DNA of 64,000 bases, taken from assembly GCF_051020975.1 (NCBI RefSeq), contig NC_135035.1, forward strand, positions 6,758,001 to 6,822,000. Reading direction: 5' to 3'. Shown here one piece after another: positions 1 to 12,011 of this stretch (positions are counted from its first letter, which is position 1; each line of letters starts with the position of its first letter). The notes under the pieces were generated by a model, which saw only the letters and a list, made by a program, of their open reading frames with translations, ran no database searches and had not been told where the DNA came from. A program made the translations under genes and the position numbers. The stretch comes from Osmia lignaria lignaria. Lineage: Eukaryota > Arthropoda > Insecta > Hymenoptera > Megachilidae.

Positions 1-236
1 CTATACAATAATTGGCACTTTAAACTAAAGATAGATCTTATAAAATCAGATAAATGTGAAAATTGATTAGAAAGGTCAAAGGAAAAAGAAATAGAAAAAT
101 ATATTGCAAACAGAAGTAAAATGGTTGCAGGGATTAATAATTGGCACACTGGGCAGAGTGATTGAAGTGTCAATAATAGAATTTAATTAAAAATGCCAAA
201 ATTAGTATAGCTTATCCTATATTTGGAAGCAACAAT

Positions 237-439
237 CAGGGCCGGCCCTGGGCCTAGCCCCCCAAAGTCCTGGGCCCCCATAAGACGATTTTCCGTTTAC
301 TTGAGTATTAATCGATGTAAATGCGAATCTAAATTAGTTATACAAGCTTTAATGTTAATTTTATAAATTTTATTTGAGGTACTTTCTTTTATGTCATATA
401 TGTGAAGCCTCGGACTCCGAAATCTCAGGGCCAGCCCTG
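237..439. mobile_element. hAT-type MITE, copy 1, intact with 8-bp target duplication
   Basis: A 203-bp element begins CAGGGCCGGCCCTGGGCC and ends with the near inverse complement. It is flanked by a perfect 8-bp direct repeat, GCAACAAT, at 229-236 and 440-447. An 8-bp duplication and CAGGG-type ends are the hallmarks of hAT elements. It has no coding capacity. It lies 130 bp past the stop codon of the arrestin gene and is the inverse of the copy at 10,833. Confidence 0.88.
369..374 (-). promoter_or_regulatory. Candidate poly(A) signal of the arrestin gene, inside the hAT MITE
   Basis: Minus-strand AATAAA about 200 nt past the arrestin stop. By eye it is the first canonical AATAAA after the stop; the unique sequence between stop and MITE contains none. 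Use of this site is inferred. Confidence 0.4.
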
Positions 440-569
440 GCAACAATTTACTTTCAATAATTCGTCTTCGACGTATCTGTTGATCCGTTATAGACACCGT
501 TAAGGAACATCAACGTTCAGCGTACAATTAAGCAAGGCCCTTTCTAATTATATGTGTATAATCAACAAT

Positions 570-3500
570 CTAATTATTCCTCCTTTGGGATGATTTAAAT
601 TTGTACACACGATACATAGGCGAATACGGTGTAACTTCTCCGTCGCTGTCACCTTCGTCTCCCGTGGGATCATCTCTGTCCGGTTTCGAGGATCGATATA
701 TTTGACTTTTCTCGTACAATGGCACTGAAAGAAACGTGAAGTTTATTTTCATCGATTCAATTGAAATTTCCTGGTAAATAAACGTGAAACAATATTATTG
801 GATTGCAGTATCGCGAAACGTGTATCGAAGGTAAAAAATACTATCCGTATCTTTTTATTTTGTAACGATGATAATCTTGATATTTTTATCGAATGTTTGC
901 ACAAAATCGTGAAATTAATCTTCTTCGAATACAGAATTCTATCATGTTTCATATCACTATACAGTATCTGAATATGTAGAATTTTTGAGGTACCAGGTTC
1001 TAAAGGAATCATTTTTATATTGTATCGATGATAATCTTGATATTTCTATCGAATGTGTGCACAAAATCGTGAAATTAATCTTCTTCGAATACAGAATTCT
1101 ATCATGTTTCATATCACTATACAGTATCTGAATATGTAGAATTTTTGAGGTACCATTTTCTAAAGGAATCATTTTTATTTTTAGGTACTTTAATTGCAGT
1201 ATTATTTTAGAAACACAACTTTTATTTGTTCCAATTGAAACATAAATATTCGAACACTTTCCTGACCAATTGTATGAAAAATAAAACGTGTTCGTTTATT
1301 AAAGTTTCGGTTGAAACTGTTGATTACAGAAGGACAGGTGGAATATTCTGACAGAGCTTTCCAACTGTCCAGGAATATTTACATTCTCGGGAGAATAATG
1401 TAAATCGTCGACTAGTACTTTTCGCAAATACCCGTAATTAACATGTACCAACAGTAATGCCATTTTATACGTACGAGACAAACTCGGTTTTGCAGTTCTC
1501 TCTCTGTCCGCGTTTTTCAGCGAAGACGTGTCGTTGCCGTATTCATCCGTAGCCATTGTACGCAACGGTTGAAACTGCGAATCCTCCGTCACGTTGGCCG
1601 TTTTTTGCGGAGTCTCGTAAGTTTGAATCGGTATAGTGCCGATTACTATACTCGTGCGTAGCTTCAAATTCTTCTGAAACATTCTGTAGTACCACTCGCT
1701 CACGTCTACGCAGGCTTCGACCTTTTGATTAAAATAAATATTACACGTAACGATAGGAAATTAATGGTAATTTAATTAATTAACAACAGTGAGCTGTGCA
1801 ATTCTATCGGATCATTGCAAAAGTCCTATTCATTTCTTTTTAAATATTGAATTTCAATTCCGTTATTCTAATATTTTTATAAATAAGACTTTTGCAATTA
1901 TTAGACAAAGGGTGTAAAACGTGTGCAAGACAAATCAGTGTGAATTTTTCTCAACTCAAGTTATCAAGCAATTATAATTCTAATTAATTCGGGTCCTTGG
2001 GTGCAGCTAAATTTAAAACAGTCTCACTTTAAGCGTATACAGAACGTCGACGATGTTGCAGTGGATCATCCCTGTGGGTGGTACTGCAGGAACGTCAAAC
2101 GTGACGTCGTACGTGTCAGAATTTCTACTAACAGGCTGTTCTACTTCAACTACGATCTCTTTGTGCTTACGAGACTTTTCCGTGGAATGATAAGTCACCA
2201 CCTAAGAAAATACGGACCATTTAGAAATACCGACAACAGGGATTCGTTAAAAAGAAACCTATTCGGAGCATGACCCAGAAAGTTTTGCCGCATCATGCTG
2301 CGTCTTCTCCGCGAAGATCTCGAAATTTTTATCTTCGTAAGATCTAACAAACTACGAAAACATTTTGGGACATGCCAGCATACCTAACGATAAAGAAAAT
2401 CATGCAAACTTTCTATCTTTTAAATCGTCACAAAAATGGAGTTACTTTTTTCAAAACGATTCTGATTTTCTTAAGTGCGACTGTGGATTGGTTGTCCATG
2501 TTTATCCTTATGGGTATAGTCTGACCAGGAACGTAACCGTGTACCGGAAGTATCATGGATATACTGAGAGCTTCCGTCTGACCCATGTATACCTTAGATT
2601 GTTGAATGCTTATAGGCAACTGAAAGGATCGTTAATTTCTTATGAATTTATTATTTCACGGTAATCTTTTATCGAAGGCAGGAAGATTAAAATGGCAAAG
2701 AACGGAATCACGCTATGAAAGCAATATCGTCGTTAGATTTCTACTCACAGGAGCGAGGGGATCTCGATTAAGGTCAAGAATGGGCGCCACCGTGAATGGA
2801 ATAATATTGGTGGAAAACCGATAAATGGTCGTTACGTCCAACAATGCCCTAATCGAGTACCGTACACGTCCGTATCGGCCCTCGAAACTGCACGGCAGAT
2901 TCTCCGGAAGCGTCAGGCTGAACGGATAGACGCCGCCAGTTATCATAGACTTTTCTTTACCATCTAACCGTGACGAGAATATCTGTTAATTCGACATTCG
3001 GCTTTCGTGTAGTAATCGCCGGTTAACTCGGATGTACTTACCACCTACGAGATAAGTTTCCACGTGAAGGTAATTCTCGAACGCCGAAAACTTACGTCGT
3101 ATGCCGGCTGATCGATCCGTGAAATACACCTGAGCCTCACCTTTGCATTTAAGCCTAATTCCTAAGGTGTGAAAAAGGTGTTAGCTTACGGACAATCGAT
3201 TGATTTTAAATCACACTCGATTTAAGGGGGGAACATGGTTTAGAACGCTGATATTGGGCAATTTTCTTTTTAACTTTAAATCATAGTAATTAATTTAAGA
3301 ACTTTTTAGCTGTTTTATTGGGGATAAAAACTTATAAAAATTTTTGAATTTTACGAACTTACCTTCTATTTGAACTAAAAAAAATATTAGAAAGTCGAAA
3401 ATTGACAAATTTATTCAATATTCAAGAAAAATTTCATTTTTTACCTACAAAATTGAACGATGATTTGCAAAAAAAAAATTGTTTAACATAACTTTTTATA

Positions 3501-4368
3501 CAATGCTTTTAATTTGAATAGAAACTATACTAATGAGCTTTAAAATAAGCCCCGGTTCATTAAAATCCGTTGATTACAATTTGTTTAATCGTGTACGCAG
3601 TTTCGAGAAAATCAAGTTTTAAGTTTTCTTAAAACACGTTTGCCTCGTGTCTTCGAATTTCGACCTGAAACTTTGGCAAAATATTTTCAGATTAATACGA
3701 CTTCCAAAAAATACGACCTCTAAATCAGGTTCCCTCCTTAATAGCTTTCGAACCGTTTAAATATATTCTAGACGCATTTCTTTTATTTTTATTTTCTCTA
3801 CAAGGTTTATCGCAATACCAAAATCACGCGGTATATGGCCCGGTTGCGTGTACGTGGCGATAATAAACTTTTTAGGTCACCCGTTATGCAACACGATCGA
3901 TGGTACGTTTCGCAGGCGTTCGACTCGAACAGAAGAGGGATTTTTGTGATTGCGATGCGACAGCAAGAGTAAACATCGCGAGAATAAATATAAAGTTGCT
4001 CGTGCCTCGTTACAACAAGCCAATCTAATATCTCCTCGATTTTCCGTGTCGCTGTTGTTTCCGAACAGCCAAGAGATAGCACGGTACAATACCCTGATTG
4101 TAACCGAGTGAAACTTAAAACCAATCGTCCTGTCGCGGAAAATTTATCCGGTAGTATAATTCGTGTTTCACGAGAAATTAGGCAATTTCATTTGCGCAAT
4201 TATTTTCTGTGTCATCATTAAAATATAAAGATTCTCATTAACGAGAAGCTTACCCAAAGCGTTCACAGGTTCGTCCAAATCTAGATGAACATTTCCCGAA
4301 ATGTGCTGTCCACTGTAATAAACCTGCTGAGGATGATCGAACACGATGTCGATGCGTTGAAATCCCAT
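570..4368 (-). CDS. Arrestin domain-containing protein (ARRDC / alpha-arrestin family), complete, 7 coding exons
   Basis: Alpha-arrestins are cytoplasmic adaptors that link membrane cargo to NEDD4-type ubiquitin ligases and endosomal sorting. Coding exons read from the minus strand: 4254-4368, 3042-3161, 2749-2963, 2446-2619, 2028-2201, 1475-1721 and 570-724. All junctions are GT-AG with matching phases, and the total is 1,200 nt (399 aa plus TAG at 570-572). The protein opens MGFQRIDIVFDHP; residues 5-150 form the arrestin-N half and about 155-290 the arrestin-C half, with the family-typical HGYVPGQTIPI in exon 4. The tail is acidic and ends with a SPMYRVYKF segment. Where relatives carry PPxY, this protein has LPLY (349-352), made across the last splice junction, and SPMY (383-386). 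The length fits the family. The ATG at 4366-4368 is chosen because the usual arrestin-N strand follows at once. Family call is sure; the exact paralogue (ARRDC2/3/4-like) is not. Confidence 0.93.
861..1180. repeat. Tandem duplication, 160-bp period, two copies
   Basis: Bases 861-1020 and 1021-1180 are nearly identical, with only scattered substitutions. The duplication lies in the last intron (725-1474) of the arrestin gene. Small open frames inside it simply repeat the duplicated sequence and have no recognisable protein. Confidence 0.85.
1814..1898. repeat. Short inverted repeat with 20-bp arms
   Basis: Arms at 1814-1833 and 1879-1898 contain ATTGCAAAAGTC and its inverse complement, with two mismatches over 20 bp. 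Such a hairpin is typical of a small internally deleted MITE. It lies in intron 5 of the arrestin gene. No clear target duplication was found. Confidence 0.5.
3222..3741. mobile_element. TTAA-flanked MITE in arrestin intron 1
   Basis: The element is bounded by TTAA at 3222-3225 and 3738-3741. Its ends are imperfect inverted repeats: GGGGGGAACATGGTTTAG on the left, and an inverse containing CTAAATCAGGTTCCCTCC on the right. TTAA targets with GGG/CCC ends point to a piggyBac-like mobiliser. There is no transposase frame. It accounts for almost half of intron 1. Confidence 0.65.
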
Positions 4369-4562
4369 GCTAATCGCAAGAAAGAATCTCGATAAAACGA
4401 TTCTATCGTTGACAACGTGATCTTATACCTTTTCGATAAGGTTGCAACGATCGATTGATCGGCTTCAGTTTCCTTCGCCTCCTCCATCCTGTGACACGTG
4501 TACACGGACCCTCTGAAGCAACTTCGAACGCATCCAAATGTCCGGTGAAATTTACGAAGACA

Positions 4563-4571
4563 CTTTTATAG
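4563..4571 (-). promoter_or_regulatory. TATA box of the arrestin-domain gene
   Basis: The minus strand reads CTATAAAAG here, a near-perfect TATA box, about 195 bp upstream of the arrestin start codon and on the same strand. A start site about 30 bp downstream would fall near 4540 and give a 5' leader of about 170 nt. A leader intron cannot be excluded, because an AG lies directly before the ATG. Position and strand support the call; no transcript end is visible. Confidence 0.5.
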
Positions 4572-4574
4572 ACA

Positions 4575-5460
4575 CCGTTATCATCGCGTTTATCGTAGAT
4601 ACAAATCACAGAAATATAAAGGACACACCTTTCGAACGATTACACTTTCCGTTCACGAGCGTGTCACACGTCACATCCAGGGCAACCTTCATCCCCGACG
4701 AATGGTTCCGAATTGTCTGAAGGGAATTCGAAATTGCACGCGAAGATGCGATCGAGGAAGAAGTGGAGCGTACATGCCCAGTTATCTTGTCTAGGACGAA
4801 GTGAGATGTTTGTTGACAAGATACCAAAATTGCAGCGGACTCCTGGAAGCGAGGTCGACGCATGCGTCAGTCGGTTCGCCAATATCGGTGGCGACATTCT
4901 GTCGTGTTGGTGGAGAACAACCTTTGCTCTTTCACCTCCTCTGGCCCGGATAATCGAAGGACTCTCGTTCAGGCTGGGAACCCTTCCTCACAGGTGGATG
5001 CATGCCGCAGTGGCGTAACTCGGAATTAAGGACGGGCAGCGCGTAATAAGGGCGCCCGTATCGACCAATTGAGAATCACCAGGGGTAACTCGCACCGTTT
5101 AAATTTTGCCGCATCGCTGACACTTTTGTGCTGTCAGTGATGCGCTCTTATCTCCCGCGCGAAAAACTGCGAAGTGCTGACTCCATTGTATTCCAGCTCG
5201 ATGGTACCTAGTTAAAAAGATCCGGGGATTCTTTCGATCGATCAACAGTGTATTCTTCGAGGTGTGCCTTTCTTTTTCATTTTTCAGTAGCTTATTCGAA
5301 GAAAGATATAATGTATTTAAAGTTGGCAGAGAAGAGAGTTTCTCAGTTTCCATTCTGAAAAGTTTACTATCTCCGCTAATGATGGAACAACGTATTTACA
5401 GAGAAAAAACTTCTTCTGCTTCGGAAAGTAAACCAAAAGTTTTTTAGTTACGAAAGGTTA
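4575..5460. other. Upstream flank of the arrestin gene, no gene recognised
   Basis: This stretch holds several short open frames on both strands that overlap one another. None shows a domain or a consistent exon chain. It probably contains distal promoter sequence of the arrestin gene. Confidence 0.4.
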
Positions 5461-5642
5461 TTAACCCTTTAACTGTGGGTGTGGTTTATAAACCACATAC
5501 TAAAATTATAGCCAGAGGGTGTGGTATATAAACATGTTAATTTTTGGTAATATCAAATAGCGGCTGTGGCTTATAAAAGTAAAAATAAAATAAATCTTTT
5601 AAAAGTACCTAGTGCTAAAAGTACCTGCAGTTAAAGGGTTAA
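5461..5642. mobile_element. Compact TTAA-CCC MITE, 182 bp
   Basis: Perfect 15-bp terminal inverted repeats TTAACCCTTTAACTG begin and end the element, with TTAA at both edges. The interior has several TATAAA-like blocks and short GTGGTTTATAAACCAC-type palindromes. It is non-coding. The ends match a family seen at 31,831 and 43,110, with possible half copies at 37,265 and 47,741. Confidence 0.75.
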
Positions 5643-8600
5643 CATTGGAGTACCGAAAGAGGGTATAGTGAAATTTCGCGCCATATAAGAGAGACATTTT
5701 TATTGATATAACGTGGAGGAAAATTCGAGGGCCTTGTTAAAAATTGCGACGCGAACTGAATTTATGACACGACCGTGACCTCTTCGTCGAATTTCACGTT
5801 AAGAATTTACATATCCTCCCATCTCCTTATTTCAATGTAATTTTCCTCTATTCTGCTCTTTTTCCGTTAGTTTTACATAAATGGGAGAAATTTGAAATTC
5901 CACCGTTGAGAGGCGGAAAGACATCTCTGAAAATCCCTTTGACTTCCTTTCCTCGGGATCCTAATTAATGCATCGTAAATTCGAGCGAACTTTGTACCTT
6001 TGGACAAGGACTATGATATCGCGGTACAATTTTCCAAATTAAGAACGCGTGCAGTGTGTCTGCATTGCACATCTGCAAGCCGTATGCAGGAAATTCGTGC
6101 GAGACGTGTTGAAAATTCAGGAAACCGGCCAAAAGATCCTCATTAACGTTCTCTCTACTTTCGGTTGTAGACTTTCAAACAAGATCTTGTGATCTGGCTA
6201 TGATACTCTATTCAATTCTTTAGAACTAGAAGTAATTCAACTTTCAAACAAAGATACTCAGCTTGTACGTTGCGATCTCTGTAAGGGTTGTCGCGTTTGT
6301 TCCAATTGCAATTATTTTTAGACTTTGATGAAATATCCTTGCACCGGATGTCCAGAACATTCACTTTCACAGCGAAAGTACCGCGAGTGACAGTGCATAA
6401 CCGACTATGTACTTTAAACAGGAAATTAAACCGCGACTACTAATTGCGAAACACATCAACTAGCACATAAACACATATAATTATCGGTATATTCTTGCGG
6501 TTACCATTGATCAACGTATAAAGTTTCATGCGTAAAATAGCCTTTCTTTTTTAATATTTTCCTAATCATTTGATCATTACAGTAAACGAAGTTTTTCTAG
6601 CAGACTCACTTAACACGTCGACTACCGTATGAGTCATCGATGATTAATATTTCGAATTATATTATCAAATTAGAAGTTTAAATTTAGAAATTAACACGTT
6701 CAACGTCACTTACACTCTGCAACTTACGCACGCCTGAATAATTAAAAGAAAACAATAGAGAAACATTATTTTAAGTAATATTGATATGGTACAAATAACG
6801 TGAAATGGCAAATAGAAAGTTTGAAATTTGAAATTTGAAAATTAATTATTACTATTCTTAGTAATTAGAGCTTTAATTTTACTGTGGCGTTCAATTTGTT
6901 AATCGATGGAATTTTTAATAATAAAGATACATAGTGCCGTTTTTACTATGCTAGTCTATCTACCAACGGGAACTAGGCTTTAGGGTTGCAAGCTAACAGA
7001 GCTTGTGATTAAAAAAAAAAAGGGGGATAAAAGAAGGTGGTTCGGTATAAATTCAACTCGTTACGCACGAATGGCCCCGTAACGTCATCGAGTACCTTCT
7101 TGCACCCGGTATCTGGCTTGTATCTGTGTAGCATGGTAACCAGATATTCCGGAGAATTAATTACATACGGTCTAGCAACGACCGGTATAACCGCGATAGA
7201 GGCGACTTTAATTAGCGATCTCGCTCTCGACATTTCTTTTCGAAGACGGTAAATCAAGCTCGGTAGGCTCCTCGTCTTACACGTAACAAGAAAATTTCAC
7301 AATAATGCACGGTCATCGATCGTCGGCTACTATCATTTGAATGGATCGTAAAGGGTTGGGAGGGACTTCCATTTGCCGACGTATCGTACACATCGCAATA
7401 ACTCTTCCACTTTCTGCTTCGCTCATTGTGCACCGTTAAAGAAACCGCAGCGAACGAATGCGCTCTGATTCTAGATCGAATTTCAACCGGCTCGTGTACA
7501 CGTTGATTTAATGCGAGTGCGAATCTCAGGTATTCGATGTACCAGCCTATCCCGTCCAACGTTGTTACACACTCAGTAACACAAGATAGTGGTACGTGAT
7601 ATCTCTGTGAAAACGAATTCTTCCTAAAAAAATTTATACGTACGAAGTGGTTTATGCAATTGGGACGTGTTTAATTTTGAATCTGGTAAGAGATAAAAGA
7701 AAAAAGAACTGTTCAGAGAAAAATTCATTTTCTGCATAAGTGCAACGATGCGCCTGAAAAATGCAAATGCACTGAAATTGCATATATTTTTTTTTTTTCA
7801 CTCGCATTAATTCTTTGGAATATTTAAAAAATTTGAAAGTATGATGTTTCGTGCAAAAATTTGAATATATTATTTTTCATTTTTCAGACATTTTACCAAT
7901 TTAAAAGTAGATAATATTGAACGCCGGTGGTTCTAGTATTAACTATGCATTTCGATTTACATATTTTATTCGTTCTAATACTGGCTCAAAGGTATCGTCG
8001 CTTTTTCGTTTAATGACAAAAATCCCTTTGATGTTCCCGTTCGTTATCCATTCGCTTTGTATTCGACGAATCCTCTCAAATGTCCCTTATCAACTGTTAC
8101 GGAGGAAGATGATGTTAATCCTGGCTAATAATGCCTAGTCTCGTCACGATAGATATTTCAGTCTAAAGGTAAAGCTTCCATCTCGTATTATTAATGCCAA
8201 CGTGATGGTCAAAGTACCGGTAATAGGAAATTCTCGTTGGATATATCTTCATGGGATTAAAATGGAATTACCCATTCCTCCGGTAACGATTGATCCCAAA
8301 GCATCGATAAAATGTGCATAAAATATTTCAATAAGGAAATATCATTCTCGTCTGCTAGCATCAATACATGTTTACGATTCATTCATTGCAATTGTATGTC
8401 TGTTTTTCAAATTTTATTCTGGAAATTGTCCAAAGACATTACATCTATCATTTACTGATAGTCTTCCTTAGTAGTTTTGATTTTATGATTTGACTTATCT
8501 TCTGGAAGGAGTTCAATCCATTTTTACTTTACCAATTCCGTAAGAAACGATGTACTTTATTTTGTCGACTAAGGGTTGAAGTTTGATAAATTCTTGAGAA

Positions 8601-10832
8601 AAACAAGTGGGAAGGACGATTGATTGTCTTACAAACCGTAAGTGGAACAAGATCTCAAATAAAAACTGAACCAATACTCGAGAAGAGAGTATTAACCAAA
8701 GAAATAGATCATTTTTATTGTTTGATTGAGAAGTATCAGCAAAATATTCTGTTTCCAACGGAACCTTTATTGAGAACCAGGAATGTGTTAATCAACATTA
8801 TTTACCCCCTAACAAACTTCTTCACCTTCCGTCATTAATCAATCTCGGCAATGATGAACGAAAAAGTTTATTCATAATTGCACATCGATCATTTTCCTAT
8901 GAATCATTTTCCAATAAATCATTTTCCATGGCAAGTCGAGGATAAGAGGTCATCGCACATGATATCATAAGTTGCTTCGATTTTCTTACGTGCACTCACG
9001 ACCTTCGATTTTTTTTTTTTTTTTTTTTTTTTTATCTTTATCAGAACCGAACGCTTCTTGGACACTCTGGATGGGGTGTAGTCAGGGCGTAGGGGTGATT
9101 TATGACTTTAGTGCAGGAAGAGGTCCTTCGGGATAGGAGGCAAGGTAAAACAAGAAACACGAGCTAGGGTAATAATAGTTTCTTGCAGTTCCACGGCAGT
9201 GGACACGGGGAAAGGGTAATCCCGGTGTCACCATAAATTCCAATGATAATAATTACCGCGCCTCTTCACCCGCCTCTTTCTCTGACAAGCCTTACGAGCA
9301 TGCTCGCGTTGTGGCATAATTTTTGTCCGTGTGCAACAATGTGTATCAGAACGGAAACTGAATGTTTTGTTGTAATTGCTCTGTGGGGGGACGTTTTTCC
9401 TGTGGTTGGATTAAATGATTAGAGAAGAAGCAGTGGTTTTAACGAGCAAGTTATTTAATATCATTGAAAAAAAATTGAGGGTGAAAATCTTCATCGGTTG
9501 GTACATTCAAAAATGCAGACTTCCAGGAAAATGCAACTGATGCACCGATGCACAAAAATGCATACACTTCCAGTGCATGCCATGGCGTTTTTCAATCAAC
9601 CTGCAGATTACATAATCAATATTTCTTTAAACGAAGTATACCCTTCCGAAGGGTCGACGTAGAGATAATAATAATACAGAACGACCCACTTTAATCTAAA
9701 ATTGGACGTATATCCACAAGCATTTAAATACCGAAGGGATTAAAGCAGGTGGACACATTGAATAAAATAAAATTCTATTAAAAACTAGTATGTAGAAAGA
9801 ACAATTTTATTATACTTAAACAAATTCTCCTTGTTCATTCAAAAAAAACAAGCATTAACAATATTTACAGCCAACAAACATGACAAAAGAATTCAAAATA
9901 GAAATCTAGCTGTATGATTTTTTGAAAAAAGCTTTTGAAAGCCACAAAATCTCGAGTATTTTTGATTCGCCTCGTTGTACCAACGGAACAACCACAAATC
10001 AATGCATCCTGGCGGAAACGTAAATTACGTTTCGAAGGGACGAAACGTTCTAATTCGGTCAGGCCTCTCTGCTCTGCGCCGAGGTTCGCGGTACAGCTGG
10101 TAAATGGAGTTAGTTTCCGGAATACCTGGATGCTTCACGCACTAACGAGTTCCTGATGTTCCACGTGCCGCAATCTCGGACCACAGCTTCGTTAGACGGA
10201 GATAAAGGGTTGCAGCAACCGACTGCAGCGATCGTCTGGAAATTACAGCTAAGTGCCACTTCAGAGTCCGTCAGAAATTGTGCAGCCTTGTTAATTCCCC
10301 GACAAACATACGTGTCCTTGCTTTATCGAATTCTGAACTCCGTCATTTGGTTCTTCGAATTCGAACGCACTACGATGCAATTTGATAAACGACAATAATA
10401 TTCATAATATTCATAATTTCATCCAGATTGAAGAAAGGAATGAAATGTAACAAGTTCTACAGATGCTTTCGTGAAAATAGTTCGATACATTTATTGAATG
10501 GCATGCGTTGCGTATGTTTGTTCATTGAAGAACACTCAGTACCTACATACGTCTCTGAATGTCCTATTACTAATACATGAAGATTACGCGCTATTGTCTC
10601 GGTCTAATAGCTGCATGTTGACACAATTAATAATACGTCACCCGTGCTAGAACGTGTTGGGTGGCTGTCAGCGATGTTCCACGGTGCATCAGTTGCCTGG
10701 TTACCCTGTAAACTACATTACCTGATTAAACTAAAGATCGACGTGCGAGGGCTGTAACAGTTTAGGATTGAATGTCATGTTCAGTCAAGCATGTCTGTTA
10801 AAGTTTGTGACATTATAATGATGGTTAGCTGT
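5643..10832. other. Gene-free stretch
   Basis: I see no supportable exon on either strand. Open frames are short, overlap in opposite directions and lack domains. The stretch includes a 25-base T run at 9009-9033 and A/T-rich filler. A small TF-site cluster cannot be ruled out, but nothing stands out. Confidence 0.45.
9009..9033. repeat. Poly(T) tract, 25 bases
   Basis: An uninterrupted run of T. Read from the minus strand it could be the A tail of an old retroposed sequence, but no target duplication or recognisable body is attached. Confidence 0.85.
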
Positions 10833-11030
10833 CAGGGCCGACTCTGAGATTTCGGGGGTCCGAGGCGAGCTCCGAGCCCTTCGCATATATGACATAAAAA
10901 AAAGTTCCTGAAATAAAATTTATAAAATCAACATTAAAGCTTGTATAACTAATTTAGATTTACATTTACATCGATTAATATTTAAGTAAACGCAAAATCG
11001 TCTTATGGGGCCCTAGGGGGGCCCTAGGGG
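10833..11030. mobile_element. hAT-type MITE, copy 2, inverted and degraded at one end
   Basis: About 198 bp begins CAGGGCCGACTCTGAGAT. It is the reverse complement of the 237-439 element over its whole length, including the ATATGACATAAAA block. The right end is disrupted (GGGGCCCTAGGGGGG instead of the normal terminus), and no 8-bp duplication is visible, so it is older than copy 1. Confidence 0.8.
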
Positions 11031-11894
11031 ATATCAAATCTCTGATAGTGGCTTCAATTATAATAGTCAATAATGAATATTTCAACTGGCAAGTAGCCAT
11101 TAATGATGGTCTCGTGTAGCCACTTTGCGTCATCAAAACTGCATCTAATGCACCTATTGCAACGAGTTTATTTCATCAGGTTCGTCCAAAACCAATAACA
11201 CTTCAAAGGATCCCAGTGCTTCTGACACTAATGGCCAACGATCAGGATGCACTGACTTATCCGAACGCACCGGTAACGAGAGAGAAAGCGATGGAAAATT
11301 TATGCACCATCTATACGGGATTGTAAGGTTGGAAGTGGTGCTCAAGAGACGGCAAATAAATTTCATGCCGAGGAGAGAAGCGAATACAAAGTTGGCCGGT
11401 ACTAGTTTCACGGGACGATAGTTCCGCGAGTAAAAGCATGTCGTATTTAAGGGATATACGTATATATGCGACTCTGTGTCCACAACGAAACCATCAGAAA
11501 CTCGGTCAAGAAGCATCGAGGAAAACACTCGGTTACGCTCGCGTTGTGAAACGAGCTTGAGTAGGAGAGAAGTGGGTACTTTAGACTCGTTTAGGTTCCT
11601 CAACGTTGCTCCCTTGCTCGTAATATCCCTTCCCGTCACTAGGATATCCACACGAAGTCGTAACTGTGAGCTTTCGTGCAGAGTACCATCTTATTTTTCG
11701 ACCGTGATCGTACGCTTCATTAAATTTATTCGAGTACCTCCGCGGCTTTTAAAACAATTTTTTCCGCGAGCCGGGACCAGCTTTCAGGAAACAAACAGGG
11801 TGAATCTAGCGCGAATCGTCAACGATATTTTCACTAGCATTACTATCGTAAGCGGAATTGGAATCTGTATCGCAACACATTAATTGAAGTTGAA
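11031..11894. other. Overlapping long open frames of unknown meaning
   Basis: A 165-codon minus-strand frame (11,154-11,651) overlaps a 135-codon plus-strand frame (11,476-11,883). Neither shows a recognisable domain, signal peptide or clean splice sites. Such length is uncommon in AT-rich sequence, but antisense overlap argues against both being real. The interval could be the degraded body of the hAT relic to its right. Confidence 0.25.
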
Positions 11895-12011
11895 CGATTT
11901 CCATTTGCCACGGTTATCAGTGCAGAAAGGCTATTTTCAACTTCTACCACATTATTCTACAAACACGCGAAGTACAGAGAACATGATGCACGTTACAATT
12001 GTCCCAAGTAA
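11895..12011 (+). pseudogene. Possible hAT transposase C-terminal relic
   Basis: One plus-strand frame reads ATVISAERLFSTS at about 11,907-11,945. This resembles the hAT dimerisation signature, whose usual core is an SER-x-FS motif after a proline/alanine stretch. The frame closes at TAA 12,009-12,011. No catalytic portion is visible and the flanking frames do not extend it. A hAT MITE lies about 0.9 kb to the left. The match is short, so chance remains possible. Confidence 0.35.

Noticed and set aside
4281..4897. Short minus-strand frames upstream of the arrestin ATG as extra coding exons
   Set aside because: The TATA box lies within this interval and the assembled 399-aa protein is already complete at its N terminus, so they are more likely leader or promoter sequence.
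11154..11651. 165-codon minus-strand open frame
   Set aside because: It overlaps a 135-codon antisense frame and shows no domain, splice sites or conserved motif; kept only as an unexplained stretch.
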